From Lycium barbarum (taxonomy: Eukaryota > Streptophyta > Magnoliopsida > Solanales > Solanaceae), in assembly GCF_019175385.1 (NCBI RefSeq), contig NC_083339.1, positions 79,070,307 to 79,134,306 on the forward strand: a DNA stretch of 64,000 nt, in the 5' to 3' direction. This document shows positions 35,501 to 46,924 of the stretch, piece by piece (position 1 is the stretch's first letter; every line of letters begins with the position of its first letter). Made by a program: the position numbers and the translations under genes. The notes below the pieces were generated by a model that did not search any database, was not told the DNA's origin, and saw nothing but the letters and a program-made list of their open reading frames with translations.

Positions 35501-36155
35501 GCTCATAACAATAGTTACCATTCTAGCATCCAAATGGCACCGTATGAGGCTTAATATGGGCGAAAATGTAGATCCCTAATTGGGTGGTTCGAGGTAGGAG
35601 AGACTAAATTGATAGGGCCAGACTTTGTCCAGCAAGATAGAGAAAGTTAAGCTCATACAAGATCGGTTATTAGCAGCCCAAAGTCGTCAAAAGTCCTATG
35701 CGGTTAATCGTCGAAGGGACTTAGAGTTCCAAGTGAAAGATTGGGTATTCTTGAAAGTGTCACCAATGAAGGGTGTAATGAGATTTGGCAAAAAGGGGAA
35801 GCTCAGTCCCCGATACATTGGGCCTTATGAGATTGTGCGCAAAGTAGGCAAAGTGTCCTAAGAGTTAGATCTACCTCCTGATTTGGAGTCCGTTCACCTA
35901 GTTTTCCATGTCTCGATGCTTCGTAAATGTGTCGGAGATCCTGCCAGGATCGTGCCAGTAAATGATGTTCAAATGACAGAAAATTTGACTTATGAAGAGG
36001 TACCCATTGCCATTTTAGATAGGCAAGTACGGAGGCTTAGAAACAAAGAAGTGGCCTCAGTTAAGGTTTTATGGAGAAACAATAACTAAGAAGAAATGAC
36101 GTGGGAAGCGGAAGAAAATATGAAATCCAAGTACCCGCACTTATTTCGGCCCTAG
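32599..36155 (+). pseudogene. Element A pol: zinc knuckle, protease, RT, RNase H, integrase, chromodomain-like tail
   Basis: Frame one (32599-33768) has the knuckle [14 protein letters not shown] with all ligands, a protease with [12 protein letters not shown] (Leu where Ser/Pro is usual), and the start of RT. An RT segment between DLFDQL and the APTVF region is deleted at about 33741 (roughly 160 bp by comparison with B), but FIDDILVYS survives downstream. A frameshift near 34083 leads to RNase H ([42 protein letters not shown]), then the integrase HHCC zone ([18 protein letters not shown]) and DD-E core (MDFITGL, ISDRGTQL, QAERTIQ). Stops follow at about 35144, 35166 and 35552. The tail VKVLWRNNN*EEMTWEAEE resembles the chromodomain of Tekay/Del integrases. 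Confidence 0.9.
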
Positions 36156-36354
36156 AAGAGGTCCAAGATGAGACATCAAGATCATGAGGTATGTATATTT
36201 TCTTTTTATGCATTTGGGCCGTGTGTGGCCAAATTCTATTGCTATTATGTTGTGGTCCTGTGAGGCATTGTTATTATGGGCTGTTGTGACAGGATGGTAG
36301 TGTCATATTATAGGGGAAACTCTGGCGAAATTTTTATAGAATCCCCGAAGACTT

Positions 36355-36374
36355 AACATTCGAGGATGAATGTT
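36355..36374 (+). other. Stem-loop before the polypurine tract of A
   Basis: AACATTC and GAATGTT form 7-bp arms around a 6-nt loop. The same hairpin precedes the polypurine tract in B, C and Z. Confidence 0.6.
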
Positions 36375-36378
36375 CTTA

Positions 36379-36390
36379 AGGGGGGAAGAA
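36379..36390 (+). other. Polypurine tract of element A
   Basis: AGGGGGGAAGAA-type purine run directly abutting the 3' LTR start; the plus-strand primer in reverse transcription. Confidence 0.8.
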
Positions 36391-37949
36391 TGTTACCCCT
36401 CGGAAATTACGTATGTGTTGCCTTGTGGATAGGATAATCTGAGCTTAAGGTGATTATGAAATACCTACGAGGTTAGGTGAAGGATTAGATAGCTTGAGGT
36501 TTATACAATAAGATTTTGAAGTTCTACGAATATGTGAAGTTTAGTTTGTTGAAGGGAGCGAAATGTCAGTCGTGTTCGGAAAGGTTCCGCTATGATTGAG
36601 CTAATGTTTATGTGGTGATGTTTTGAAGGGCTTCTATAGAGCCTATTGTATGGTTAATGAAGTATTATACAAGTGTTAAGAAGGTTTCATAAGGATTGGA
36701 GATCGAATGAAACGACGGAAACCATTTCAGGGAAATGGAGTTATACGACCACTTATACGGTCCGTATAAGGTGTCCGTATAACTCCCAACAGGGATATGA
36801 TTTTCTGGTCGGTGAACCTCGACCACTTATACGGACCGTACAATACTATACGGACCTTATAAGTGTCCGTGGAAGTCCCGACGGGCTGATTTTTAATGTT
36901 TGTATAAATAGATGCCTTGGGTTCTTATAAATAGATGCATGGGCTGGGTCGAATATATAGATGTATATGTATATGACGATGCGCGCGCACCACTGCAATT
37001 GGGTACGGATAACCCTGAAGGCTTGGTAGGGCCAGGTATGTGAACCCTGAGCTTTGGTTGGCCAGGTATGTATGATAACCGAGCCTAGCCATGGTCGGGT
37101 ACGTGAAACACCGAACCTTCGTGGTCGGGTATGCTATGTAAATGATAAGTATATGATATGGATATGTATATGATATAGATATGAGTATGAATACGAATAT
37201 GATACGAACACAAATAAGAATATGTATATGAATACGACTATGAATACGAAATGTAAATGAGTACGGATATGAGTACGGATACGGATATGGATGTATGTAC
37301 ACAATTACGCGTTAGAAATGGAAAGTCCCTATGAGAAGCAAGTAAGTGCTTATGACGATGATACTACTATCTCCCATCTTATATTATTTCTTATGTTGCT
37401 TATTATGCTTCGATAATGATGTTGATCATGCTTTACATACTCAGTACATTCTTCGTACTGACGTCCTTTTGTTTGTGGATGCTGCGTCATGCCCGCAGGT
37501 GGCCAGGGTGACAGGCTTGATCCATAGCTTTATTACTCAGGGACTACATAGTGGAGCTTTATTTCATTCGGAGCTGCAGCTTTTGGTATTGATTTTTTTG
37601 TGTACTTATTTATGGGCATAGCGAGGTCCTGTCCCGCCTATATGATATGACATACTCTCCTTAGAGGCTCGTAGACATGTGTATATGGTTAGACGTGTTT
37701 GGCCTTGTCAGCCTATATTTTAGATGTCATTTTGTTAGCCTCGTCTGCTTATGTACATTGCTATGGGCATTGCTATTAATGGTGATATGAATATATGTAT
37801 TGTTGCCAAAATGGAAATAGTATGATTGATGGATAGAATGTACGATTTAATATGTGGCTCACCTAGATGTAAATGTAAAGGTATGTTAAGAGGTTCCCGG
37901 GTGGACTAGCACCAGGTGCCCGTCGCGGCCCTCCTGTTCGGTCGTGACA
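36391..37949 (+). repeat. 3' LTR of element A (1559 bp, internally deleted)
   Basis: Starts TGTTACCCCTCGG and ends GGTCGTGACA. Compared with the 5' LTR it lacks about 1 kb, from just after the TATA box to the position equivalent to about 30340. The scar has a duplicated TATAAATAGATGC (36903 and 36926). The deleted part includes both splice-donor-like sites and the small exon-like segment. Confidence 0.92.
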
Positions 37950-38401
37950 ATCACCTATGAAAGGTGTCATGAGATTCGGTAAGAAGGGAAAGCTTAGCCC
38001 TAGATACATTAGTCCTTATAGAATTGTCCGCAGAGTAGATCAAATAGCCTATGAGCTAGATTTACCTTCAGACTTGGAGTCTATACATCCAGTTTTCCAT
38101 GTATCCATGCACCTCAAGTGCATCGAAGATCCTTCTAGGATTATGCCCGTAGATAATATCCAGTTTACGGAGCAGTTGTCATACGAGGAAATCCTTGTTG
38201 CAATCTTAGATCGCTAGGTTCGTAGGTTACGAACAAAAGATCTTTCTTTTGCAAAATTACCTTGGAGAAATAAGAATGTAGAAGAGATGACTTGGGAAGC
38301 CAAGGAAGATATGAAGTCTAGATATCCTCATTTGTTTCCGGCTCCAGAGCAGATGCAGACTACAACACCATCGTCTTCAGGTATGTATTAATTATCAGTT
38401 A
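37950..38401 (+). pseudogene. Element Z integrase C-terminus with chromodomain-like tail
   Basis: Continues Z integrase after A: SPMKGVMRFGKKGKLSPRYI, YELDLPSDLESIHPVFHVSM, then ILDR*VRRLRTKD and WRNKNVEEMTWEAKEDMKSR, ending in a TAA at 38389. The first part is the GPY/F-type module of chromovirus integrases and the end resembles the Tekay/Del chromodomain, thought to guide integration to heterochromatin. The TAG replaces a Gln codon. Confidence 0.85.
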
Positions 38402-39787
38402 TGTCACGACCCAAACCGATAAGCCGTGACGGAAGTCTGACCTCTACTGACCAAACACCCCTAAACAAGTATCTGAAACATACTAAACATCAAAAGCCCA
38501 TAAATGGCATAAACTGATCTCATAAGAGAGAAACATCAGAACTATGTACAATCTGCATACATACACAACATACGGAAGAACAATGCAAGCCAGCTAGGCT
38601 GTTACATATACCATACACAAAAGAATGGAAGCCAACAAGGCTACATCATCTGACTGCTACATACAACTGTCTACAGACCTCTACTGGAATAAAAACTGTA
38701 GAAAGGACGGGACAGGGCCCCGTCATACCCATATGTACACATATCTCAAAAGGGGCATACCAAAACTGTAGCTCTGGATCGAATGGAGTGTACTGACCAC
38801 TGCTAGATCTAGAGGTCCTACTGAGCTGGACCACCAGTCTATCTCCCTGTACCTGCGGGCATGAACGCAACCCCTCGAGCAACGGGGAGTCAGTACTGAT
38901 AATGTATCGAGTATGTAAGGCATAAGAACAACATATATACATAAGAATCATGGATAAGATCTGAACTCATAAACTGAAATGACTGACTGCATGTGTTTGT
39001 ATGAACTAGTATCTGCCTAAATCTGCATAAATCTACGCATCTGACAATGCCTCGGTGGGCACAAAATATGCATACTCATACCTATCAATGATGGTTGTGC
39101 ATCTATATGAGTGTGTATATAACGCTTGATATGTGTGCATAGATATCGCCTGATGTATGTGCATATATAATGCCTGTAAGCCTCTATGGCATCTCATCAT
39201 ATCATAGTGGCTCCTCTGTGGCCATAATCAATATCATCATAAGAGTAGTAATGCGTATATGACGCCTATATCTCTCCTCATACTTTACATATATCTAATA
39301 TTCGCGTATATAACGCCTTCTAGTCACGGGTCAATGTGCATAAATATATAATTCATGTAATGCATGACTAAACTGTATGCAAACAACTTGCTACATAAGA
39401 CTGGACCCATGAATAGAAGGATTACTCATAAATGGGGTACATAAACATCAAAGACTAAAGTACTTCTAATGCTTCTAAGAGTAGAGTAATATGGAAGCTC
39501 GCTTACTCGCTTGTTGGATCATATCATAGGATCATGCCAAAAAAAGAAAAGAATGACCTTAACATACCTGCAAGTATACTCAATCGTCCAACTTCTACCT
39601 CTCGAACTTGCAAATCTACAATTTAGATAACATAGGGATTAATTAGGCTATTTACTTCGCTTACTAACCATCCTTAAATACGTATAAAGCTCAATGAACT
39701 ATAGACAATAATTCCCTTTATAAGCTTACAACTCTCCAACTTCTCATTCGATCCCATATCAACTACAATACTCACATAAACAATGAC

Positions 39788-39788
39788 A

Positions 39789-39868
<80 letters not shown>
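39788..39868. repeat. CA/TA compound microsatellite in the C 3' LTR
   Basis: About 14 CA units followed by about 36 TA units. The matching site in the 5' LTR (about 60479-60498) holds only about 8 TA-type units, so the tract changed after insertion. Confidence 0.85.
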
Positions 39869-39870
<2 letters not shown>

Positions 39871-40258
39871 GTAAACCCGTTTCCAATCATCTCTTATAAT
39901 AACCCTATATTACTACACTGCCTTTAACCAACTTAACACATCCACAATTACCTTCTCTTCACTTAACATCACTAAAACTCTTGATACCCAACTTAAATAT
40001 AAAGGTAGAAATCATTTACATACCTTGGGGGGGGGGGGGGGGGGGTCAAGAATCCCAAGAATCACTTCTACTTCAACTCCCTAAACTGCACAACTTTGAA
40101 CAAAACCTAGAAGCAACCTTCTTCTTCACAATCTCAGGTTTACGGGGTCCGGGTCTTGTCAAATCTTCACTAATATGATGAAAAATATTATGAGAGAATA
40201 TATTAGCATTTTTCTAATTTGGAAAGGAGTAAAATATGAAATAAGGTTGTGAACCACC

Positions 40259-40266
40259 TATTTATA
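40259..40266 (-). promoter_or_regulatory. TATA box of the C 3' LTR
   Basis: TATAAATA on the minus strand, followed by GG; the 5' LTR has a related but changed TATAAATA at about 60910-60917. Confidence 0.6.
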
Positions 40267-40304
40267 CTTGGAAGCCAAAAAGGCTACAGCGGTCCGGTTC
40301 GACG

Positions 40305-40410
40305 AGCGGGTCGACGGCCCGTCGACCTGCGCCTACAGACGCAAGGCTGCGGGACCCTGTTGACGCCGCACATCGGCAGTCCATCGAACATGTTGATGAC
40401 CCGTCAACGA
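40305..40410 (-). promoter_or_regulatory. GTCGACGG-N-CCGTCGAC palindrome cluster in the C 3' LTR
   Basis: GTCGACGGCCCGTCGAC at 40310-40326, with decayed copies towards 40410. The 5' LTR has GTCGACGGTCCGTCGAC at 60968-60984 and TCGACGGTCCGTCGA at 61031-61045. In element direction the cluster lies just upstream of the TATA box. Confidence 0.6.
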
Positions 40411-40627
40411 TGACTGGTGTCCTGTAGATTTTTCTGATTCAGTTCAGATCGCGTCGATTCGATTCGTTCAACTTCTAACTCTATAAATTGCCAGGAATAT
40501 CTGGCAGTACCCTCGTACATGGGGTAAGGCACTTTCTACTCCAAACTCGGGCTCGGGTCTCTATTCCAAGGGCATACCCGACTAGGAAACCATAGGTTCT
40601 ACCACTACGAACACGAGGGGTGTAACA

Positions 40628-40690
40628 TTCTCTTCCCGCTCCCCCCCCCCCCCCCCCCCCCCTCACTGGAACATTCGTCCTTGAATGTTC
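40628..40690 (-). other. Polypurine tract and upstream stem-loop of element C
   Basis: On the minus strand a hairpin GAACATTC...GAATGTTC (40690-40669) is followed by a G run of more than 20, then CGGGAAGAGAA abutting the LTR. The G run appears to be an expansion of the normal short purine tract. Confidence 0.75.
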
Positions 40691-40834
40691 GATCATTCCT
40701 AGGTTATAAGAATTTTGGCAGAGTTCCCCTATACTTATATCAATCCATCCTGCAGGCAGCACCCAAAATAATGCCACACAGGGCCACATACTATAACACA
40801 CAATACCATGGCCACACACGACCAATCACGATAA

Positions 40835-43800
40835 CTAAAATGAAATAATACCTAGGGGTGATGATGCCTCAGATCGAACCTCATGTACTGCTGGGAACGA
40901 ATGAGGGTACTCGGTCTTCATTACCTCTTCCGCTTCCCAAGTCACTTCCTCAACATTCTTATTCTTCCACAAGACTTTAACTGAAGCTACATCCTTAGTC
41001 CGCAACCGACGGACCTGTCGGTCCAATATAGCCACTGGAACTTCTTCGTATGATAACTGCTTGGTCACCTGGATATCATCCACTGGTACCACTCTTGAAG
41101 GATCTCTAATACACTTACGAATCATAGATACATGGAATACCGGATGTACCGACTCTAACTCAGAAGGCAATCCTAGCTCATATGCTATTGTACCCACTGT
41201 ACGAATGATCTTATATGGACGGATATATTGAGGGCTCAACTTACCCTTCTTATCAAAACTCATCACTCCCTTCATAGGAGAAACTTTTAGGAACACCCAA
41301 TCGCCTATCTCGAACTCTAGCTTACGTCGCCGATTATCCGCATAGGATTTGTGTCGACTCTGAGCTGTTAGCAACCTCTCTCTAATCAATTTCACCTTAT
41401 CAACTGCTTGCTGAATTAAGTCTGGGCCTACTAACTGATTTTCCCCGACATCGAACAACCTTATGGGCAGTCTACATCTCCGCCTATATAAGGCCTCATA
41501 AGGAGCCATCTGAATACTGGAATGGTAACTGTTGTTATATGCAAACTCGTTAAGAAGCAAATGATCATCCCAACTGCCTTGAAAGTCAAGTACACAAGCT
41601 CTAAGCATATCCCAAGGGTCTGCATAGTACGCTTTGCTTGTCCATCTGTCTGGGGGTGAAATGCAGTACTAAGACTCACCTGAGTCCCTAATCCTTGCTG
41701 AAAAGACTTCCAGAATTTGGCTGTGAACTGTGCTCCCCTATATGAAATAATGGTTGTAGGAACACCATGAAGTCGTACAATCTCCTTAAGATAAAGCCTT
41801 GTATAATCCTTAGTTGCATAAGTAGTTCTGACAGGCAGAAAGTGAGCTGACTTTGTGAGCCTATCAACTATGACCCATATCGAATCACACTTCCGCTGAG
41901 TACGGGGAAACCCTATAATAAAGTCCATATTAATTACCTCCCACTTTCATGTCGGAATCTCCATAGCCTGCAATAGACCTCCAGGATTCTAGTGCTCTAT
42001 TTTGACCTACTGATAATTTGGACATCGAGCGACAAATTCTGCTATATGTCTCTTCATACCATCCCACCAATAAACTTCCTTGAGATCATGGTACATCTTC
42101 GTTGAGCTCGGATGAATAGAATAGTGGGAGTAATGTGCCTCTCCCATAACCTGCTGACGGAGCACTGCAACATTAGGGACACATAATCTGTCTCGATACC
42201 TGAGTACTCCATCACATGCGATCACAAAGGGTGTCTTTTCTTTTTGAGGTGTTGTATCTCGGTAATGAACTAAAACAGGATCCTCATACTGACGCTTCTT
42301 TATCTCTACTACCAAGGATGATATCATTGTGTCTTGAACAGTAACTCCTGCATCACTTGAATCTATCAATCGAACTCCGAGGCTAGCTAATCGATGAAAC
42401 TCACGGACCATTTCTCTTCTCTCTGGCGACACATGCGACAAGCTACCCATAGATTTACGACTGAGGGCATCGGCTACCACATTAGCCTTCCGGGGATGGT
42501 ACAGAATATCCACATCATAGTCTTTTAACCTCTCTAACCATCGCCTCTGACGCAAGTTCAAGTCCTTTTGCTTAAAGATGTACTGAAGACTCTTATGATC
42601 AGTATAGATATCAACATGGACACCGTATAAGTAGTGCCTCCATATCTTCAAGGCATGAATCACTGCCGCTGACTCAAGGTCATGGGTTGGATAATTCTTC
42701 TTGTGCTTCTTCAACTGTCTAGAAGCATAGGCGACAACTTTACCGTGCTGCATCAACACACAGCCCAATCCAACACCTAAAGCATCACAATATACCACAT
42801 AGCCATCTGCTCCTTCTGGAAGAGTCAAAACTGGTGCTGAAGTTAACTTATCCTTCAGCGTCTGGAAACTCAGCTCACAAGCATCTGTCCATTGGAACTT
42901 AACTGATTTGTGAGTCAATTTGGTCAATAGGGCTCAAAGAGAGGAAAATCCTTCTACAAACCTTCTATAATAACCTGCCAAGCCCAAGAAACTACATATC
43001 TCTGTTGGTGTCGTGGGCCTTGGCCAATTCTTCACAGCCTCAATCTTCTGGAAATCCACTCTAACGCCTTCCTCTAAAATAATGTGACCCAGAAAAGCCA
43101 TAGAGTTCAACCAGAACTCACACTTAGAAAAATTGGCATACCACTCTTTACCTCAAAAAATTCTAAGCATTGTCCGCAGATGTTCTGCATGATCGGCCTC
43201 TGACGGCGAATAAACTAGAATATCATCTATGAACACAATCACGAACAAATCTAGAAAGGTCCTGAATACACGATTCATCAAATCCATGAATACAACTGGG
43301 GCATTAGTTAGCCCGAACGACTTAACACGAAACTCGTAGTGGCCATATCTAGTCTGGAATGCCGTCTTCAGAATGTCCTTTTCCTTGACCCTAACCTGGT
43401 AATATCATGATCTCAACTCTATCTTCGAGAAATATTTAGCGCCTTGCAACTGATCGAATAAATCATCGATCCTCGGGAGCAGATACTTATTCTTTACAGT
43501 CACTCTATTCAATTGCCTATAATCAATACACATTCACAAAGAGCCATCCTTCTTTATCACAAATAACACCGGCGCTCCCTACGGTGATGTACTAGGCCTG
43601 ATGAAGGCCTTCTTGAGCAAATCTTTCAACTGCTCTTTCAATTATTTCAACTCCGCAGGTGTCATCCTATAAGGAGGAATATATATTGGCTGAGTGTCTG
43701 GCAATAGGTCAATAGTAAAATCAATCTCCCTCTCTGGGGGGAATGCCTGGAAACTAGTCTGGGAACACTTCTTGGAACTCATTAACCACAGGAACAGACT

Positions 43801-44589
43801 GAAGAGTCTCTGCTGGCACATCTTAAACTCGAACTAGGTGAAAAATATACCCTTTTCGGATCATTCTTTCTGCCTTAAGGTAGGAAATAAACCTACCCCT
43901 AGGCGAAGCAGCATTTCCCTTCCACTCTAGGACTAGCTCGCCTGGAAACTGTCGAACCATCCTTGCTCTACAATCAACATTAGCATAACAAGAAGCTAAC
44001 CAGTCCATGCCCATAATAACATCAAAGTCCATCATATCTAACTCAATCACATCTGCTATGGTATGGCGGTCACAAACTATAACAACACAGTCTTGGTATA
44101 CCCACCTAGCTATAACCGGATCACCAACTGGCGTAGACACCTCAAAAGGTTTAATCAACTCGGACTCTATTCCAAACTTACCGGCAAAAAAGGGCGTAAC
44201 ATATGATAAAGTGGAACCTGGATCAATCAGTGCATAAACATCATGGGAGGAAACTGATAATACACCTGTAACAACATCAGGAGATGTCTCGCGGTCCTTT
44301 CTACCAGCCAATGCATACACGCGGTGCTGAGGACCGCTCGAGCTGGATGCTCCACTCCTCCCCATACCTCACCCTGTTGGCGTCTGAAAAACTTGTCCTG
44401 AAGGGCGCACTGTAGAAGATGAGCCACCGCAGACCCTGTAGGCTGAACCATACCTGAACCAACCCCCATCGAACACTCCCTCATCCTGTGGCCTGTCTGT
44501 CCATAAGCATAGCAACCATCTGAGCCCAACCGATACGGACCTGCATGTAACTTGCCACACTGGATACATCGCGGTAAAGGGGGTCTCAT
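40835..44589 (-). pseudogene. Element C pol: zinc knuckle, protease, RT, RNase H, integrase, chromodomain-like tail
   Basis: The knuckle CYAYGQTGHRMREC has lost its second Cys. After a frameshift near 44370 comes the protease ([12 protein letters not shown]; 44365-43823). The RT (about 43820-43000) is broken by stops but recognisable. RNase H follows (42927 onward: [47 protein letters not shown]). Integrase shows [17 protein letters not shown] (a zinc Cys changed to Tyr), MDFIIGFPRTQ, ISYRGAQF (a catalytic-site Asp changed to Tyr) and HPQTDGQAKRTMQ (Glu to Lys). A frameshift near 41600 precedes the GPY/F module and VKVLWKNKNVEEVTWEAEEV. Several key residues are lost, so this pol is inactive. 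Confidence 0.9.
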
Positions 44590-45627
44590 CTGGCCTGACT
44601 CTGGTCGGTATTGAGAGCCTAATGCTTTAGAACTCTGGCTCGCTCCGGAATAAGAAGACCGATCAAACCTCGGACCTGGAAACCGCGAAGGTGCACTCCC
44701 TGCCAGCTGATAAGAATACCTGGGATGCTGCTATCTCTGTCCTCCCCGAAACTCACTAATTATCTCAAAAGATCTAGCCCTCTTACCACGGCTTTGGTCA
44801 CGCTCACGCTCTATCCTCCGTTGGCATTTAAGATCCTCCAAATTCTGTGCATATGCTTGTATACGGAAGATGTCCATGCCTAGTTGTAGTGCAGCAGTCG
44901 TGCACTCATCTATTAAGTGTGGCCCTAGACCGGCCACAAAGCGATGAACTCTATCCTCCATCTTAGCCACCATGGCTGGAGCATATCTAGCCAAGGAATT
45001 GAAGTGTACACAATAGACTTGCACATTCATTCTCTCATGCTCAATACGTAGAAACCTATCTGCTCGGGCCCCTCGGACCTCTGGAGGTAAGTAATGGCGA
45101 AGAAAAGCATCTGAAAACTCTCGCCACACAGCTAGAGGGGCATTCTCTCCTCTAGATAACTCCCATGCCTGATACCACTGTATCAAAATATCCCGAAGTC
45201 TATATGAAGCCAACTCCACCGACTCAACCTCATTCGCGTGCAAAACCCTCAAGGTCCTCTACATACCATTAATGAAATCCTGGGGGTCCATATTTTGCTT
45301 TTCCATAGAAACCTCAGGAGGACCTAACCCAAGGAAGGTCTTAACCCTCGAACTACTGGCCCTATCTGCCTGGTTAACACCGACTCCCTGCCGCTGAGCC
45401 TGGCCAGCTACTAATCTAGTCAACAACCGTACGACATCCCGTACATCCTGGCCCTCTGCATCCGGCTGAGGAACTGGGGCTGGTGCTGGAGGCGGGGTAT
45501 GCGATGTCTCAGATGGACCCTCACTCTGAATCTCATCCTGGGCCCTCGTGGCATGTCAAGTACGACTAGTGGCCTCACATGTCGCTCTCTTGCCCTTCTG
45601 GGCAGCTGTAGCTTTCTTGCGGGGCAT
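44590..45627 (-). pseudogene. Element C gag
   Basis: ATG at 45627 opens MPRKKATAAQKGKRATCEAT, then an in-frame TGA, a Pro/Ala-rich linker and the capsid-like part (FLGLGPPEVSMEKQNMDPQD, a TAG, then TLRVLHANEVESVELASYRL, FSDAFLRHYLPPEVRGARAD, FVAGLGPHLIDECTTAALQL). The stretch 45252-44731 is open. The family resemblance to the gag of L, A and B is clear, but the sequence is more distant. Element B lies one base upstream of the ATG (between its TSD copies), separating gag from its leader and promoter. Confidence 0.87.
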
Positions 45628-46403
45628 CGCTGATATTACACCCCGAAAAATTCCCCATTGATGCACAGTGAATAGACTAAGAAAAGGCACTAAGTATACG
45701 GTATTGCAATAAGTGAGAAATGGCATTTGATGACCCTAATTGAGATTTGCAAAGACATTCAAAGTAAGAGGAGAAAGTTTGCCAAGAGAGGGCAAGACAT
45801 ACGATATGTATCGGAAAGGATTTACGAGTAATAAGTTAATGATGATTTAATAGTGTCTTGGAGAAGAATTATAACGTCCCTTAGATCTTTAATGAGGTGT
45901 TAAACAAGTATCAAGAAGGTTCCATAAAGATTGGAGATCAAACGAAGAGACGAGAATAAGATCAGAGAAAAGATGGGCTACACGACCGATTATACGGTCC
46001 GTATAATGGTCCGCAGAATCGTCACAGTGAAGGTCCCTCACTGATGGGATTATACGGTCACTTATACGGACCATATAAAATTATACAGCCCGTATAATGG
46101 TCACAGAAGCGAGATGTTGAAGGGGCGATTTCACGGTCACTTATACGAACCGTATAAGTTTATACGGACCGTATAAATATCCGTACATTTTCAGCCAACA
46201 CTTCAAGAACACTCTAGAGAACTCTCCACTCTTCATCCACAAGAACTCAAGAGATATTTGTGATCAACTTCATCAAACCAACAAAATCAAGTGTATGAAA
46301 CACATTAAAGTTCATCCAAGTCAAAAGATTTCATTGGAGGTGAACTAGAGTTTTGGCTCAAGTGAAGTATTTCCACTCAAGGCTTATTCCTACACCATAT
46401 AAG

Positions 46404-46461
46404 GTAGAAACGTAAGCGTTGAAGAATAACAATCAAGCGATAGAATTTTTAAACGAAAGAG
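46404..46461 (+). other. Exon-like segment between splice-like sites in the B 5' LTR
   Basis: Starts GTAGAAACG directly after the deletion junction and ends GAAAGAG|GTATGTAAGG. In L it is 56 nt, in A 57 nt and here 58 nt. A candidate second intron would run 46462-47952, ending ATTTCAG two bases before the gag ATG. Confidence 0.4.
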
Positions 46462-46924
46462 GTATGTAAGGCTAATCCTTTCCTTCTAAGGCATGACTCC
46501 TATGACATGAATCGTCCTATTTTTTTGTGATCTTCCAAAATAACGGAAATTATGAGTCCATGACTGTAAAGAGCTACATACGCATATGATAAAGAAAAGA
46601 GATACTATACGAGCATGATAATGATGAGGATAAGTTTAAGTGTAAAGAATCCTAGAGTAACATACGATGTCCACGAGGTTAATGATCCTAAATATGGTTC
46701 CATTGATGCTTTTTCTTGCGTACACTCACCTTAAATTGTTAGTCCCCTCAAGGTGAGATATAATGATTATGATCACTCCATAATGTAACCGGGGGTTCAT
46801 GACCTTATATCACCCCGACATAGCCATAGCTGCCTTCAAGTTCTAATCTATAATGATGCTAAACTTATGATATGCCTATGCAATATATGATAATGTTAAG
46901 TTTACGATGGGCACATGACGATGC

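Larger units (their letters stand above)
28748..37949 (+). mobile_element. Element A: complete Ty3/gypsy chromovirus (9202 bp) inserted in Z integrase
   Basis: 5' LTR 28748-31326, primer site, gag, pol, polypurine tract, 3' LTR 36391-37949. Identical 5-bp TSD ATCAC at 28743-28747 and 37950-37954. Insert plus TSD is 9207 bp, a multiple of three, and Z integrase continues in frame on both sides. The 3' LTR is about 1 kb shorter than the 5' LTR because of an internal deletion. Coding regions carry several stops, a frameshift and an RT deletion, so the copy is non-autonomous. Confidence 0.95.
38402..40627 (-). repeat. 3' LTR of element C (2226 bp)
   Basis: The minus strand begins at 40627. It contains palindromes (40305-40410), TATAAATA (40266-40259), the donor-like CAAG|GTATGTAAA (40023), a G run of about 21 (40026-40047), a CA/TA microsatellite (39788-39868), a second donor-like CAG|GTATGTTAAGG (about 39570), and the conserved stem-loop (about 38883-38915). 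Confidence 0.92.

Noticed and set aside
46390..46470. Taking the precise loss in the B 5' LTR as proof of splicing
   Set aside because: Both borders share AAGGTA, so deletion between short direct repeats gives the same product. Kept only as a suggestive finding.
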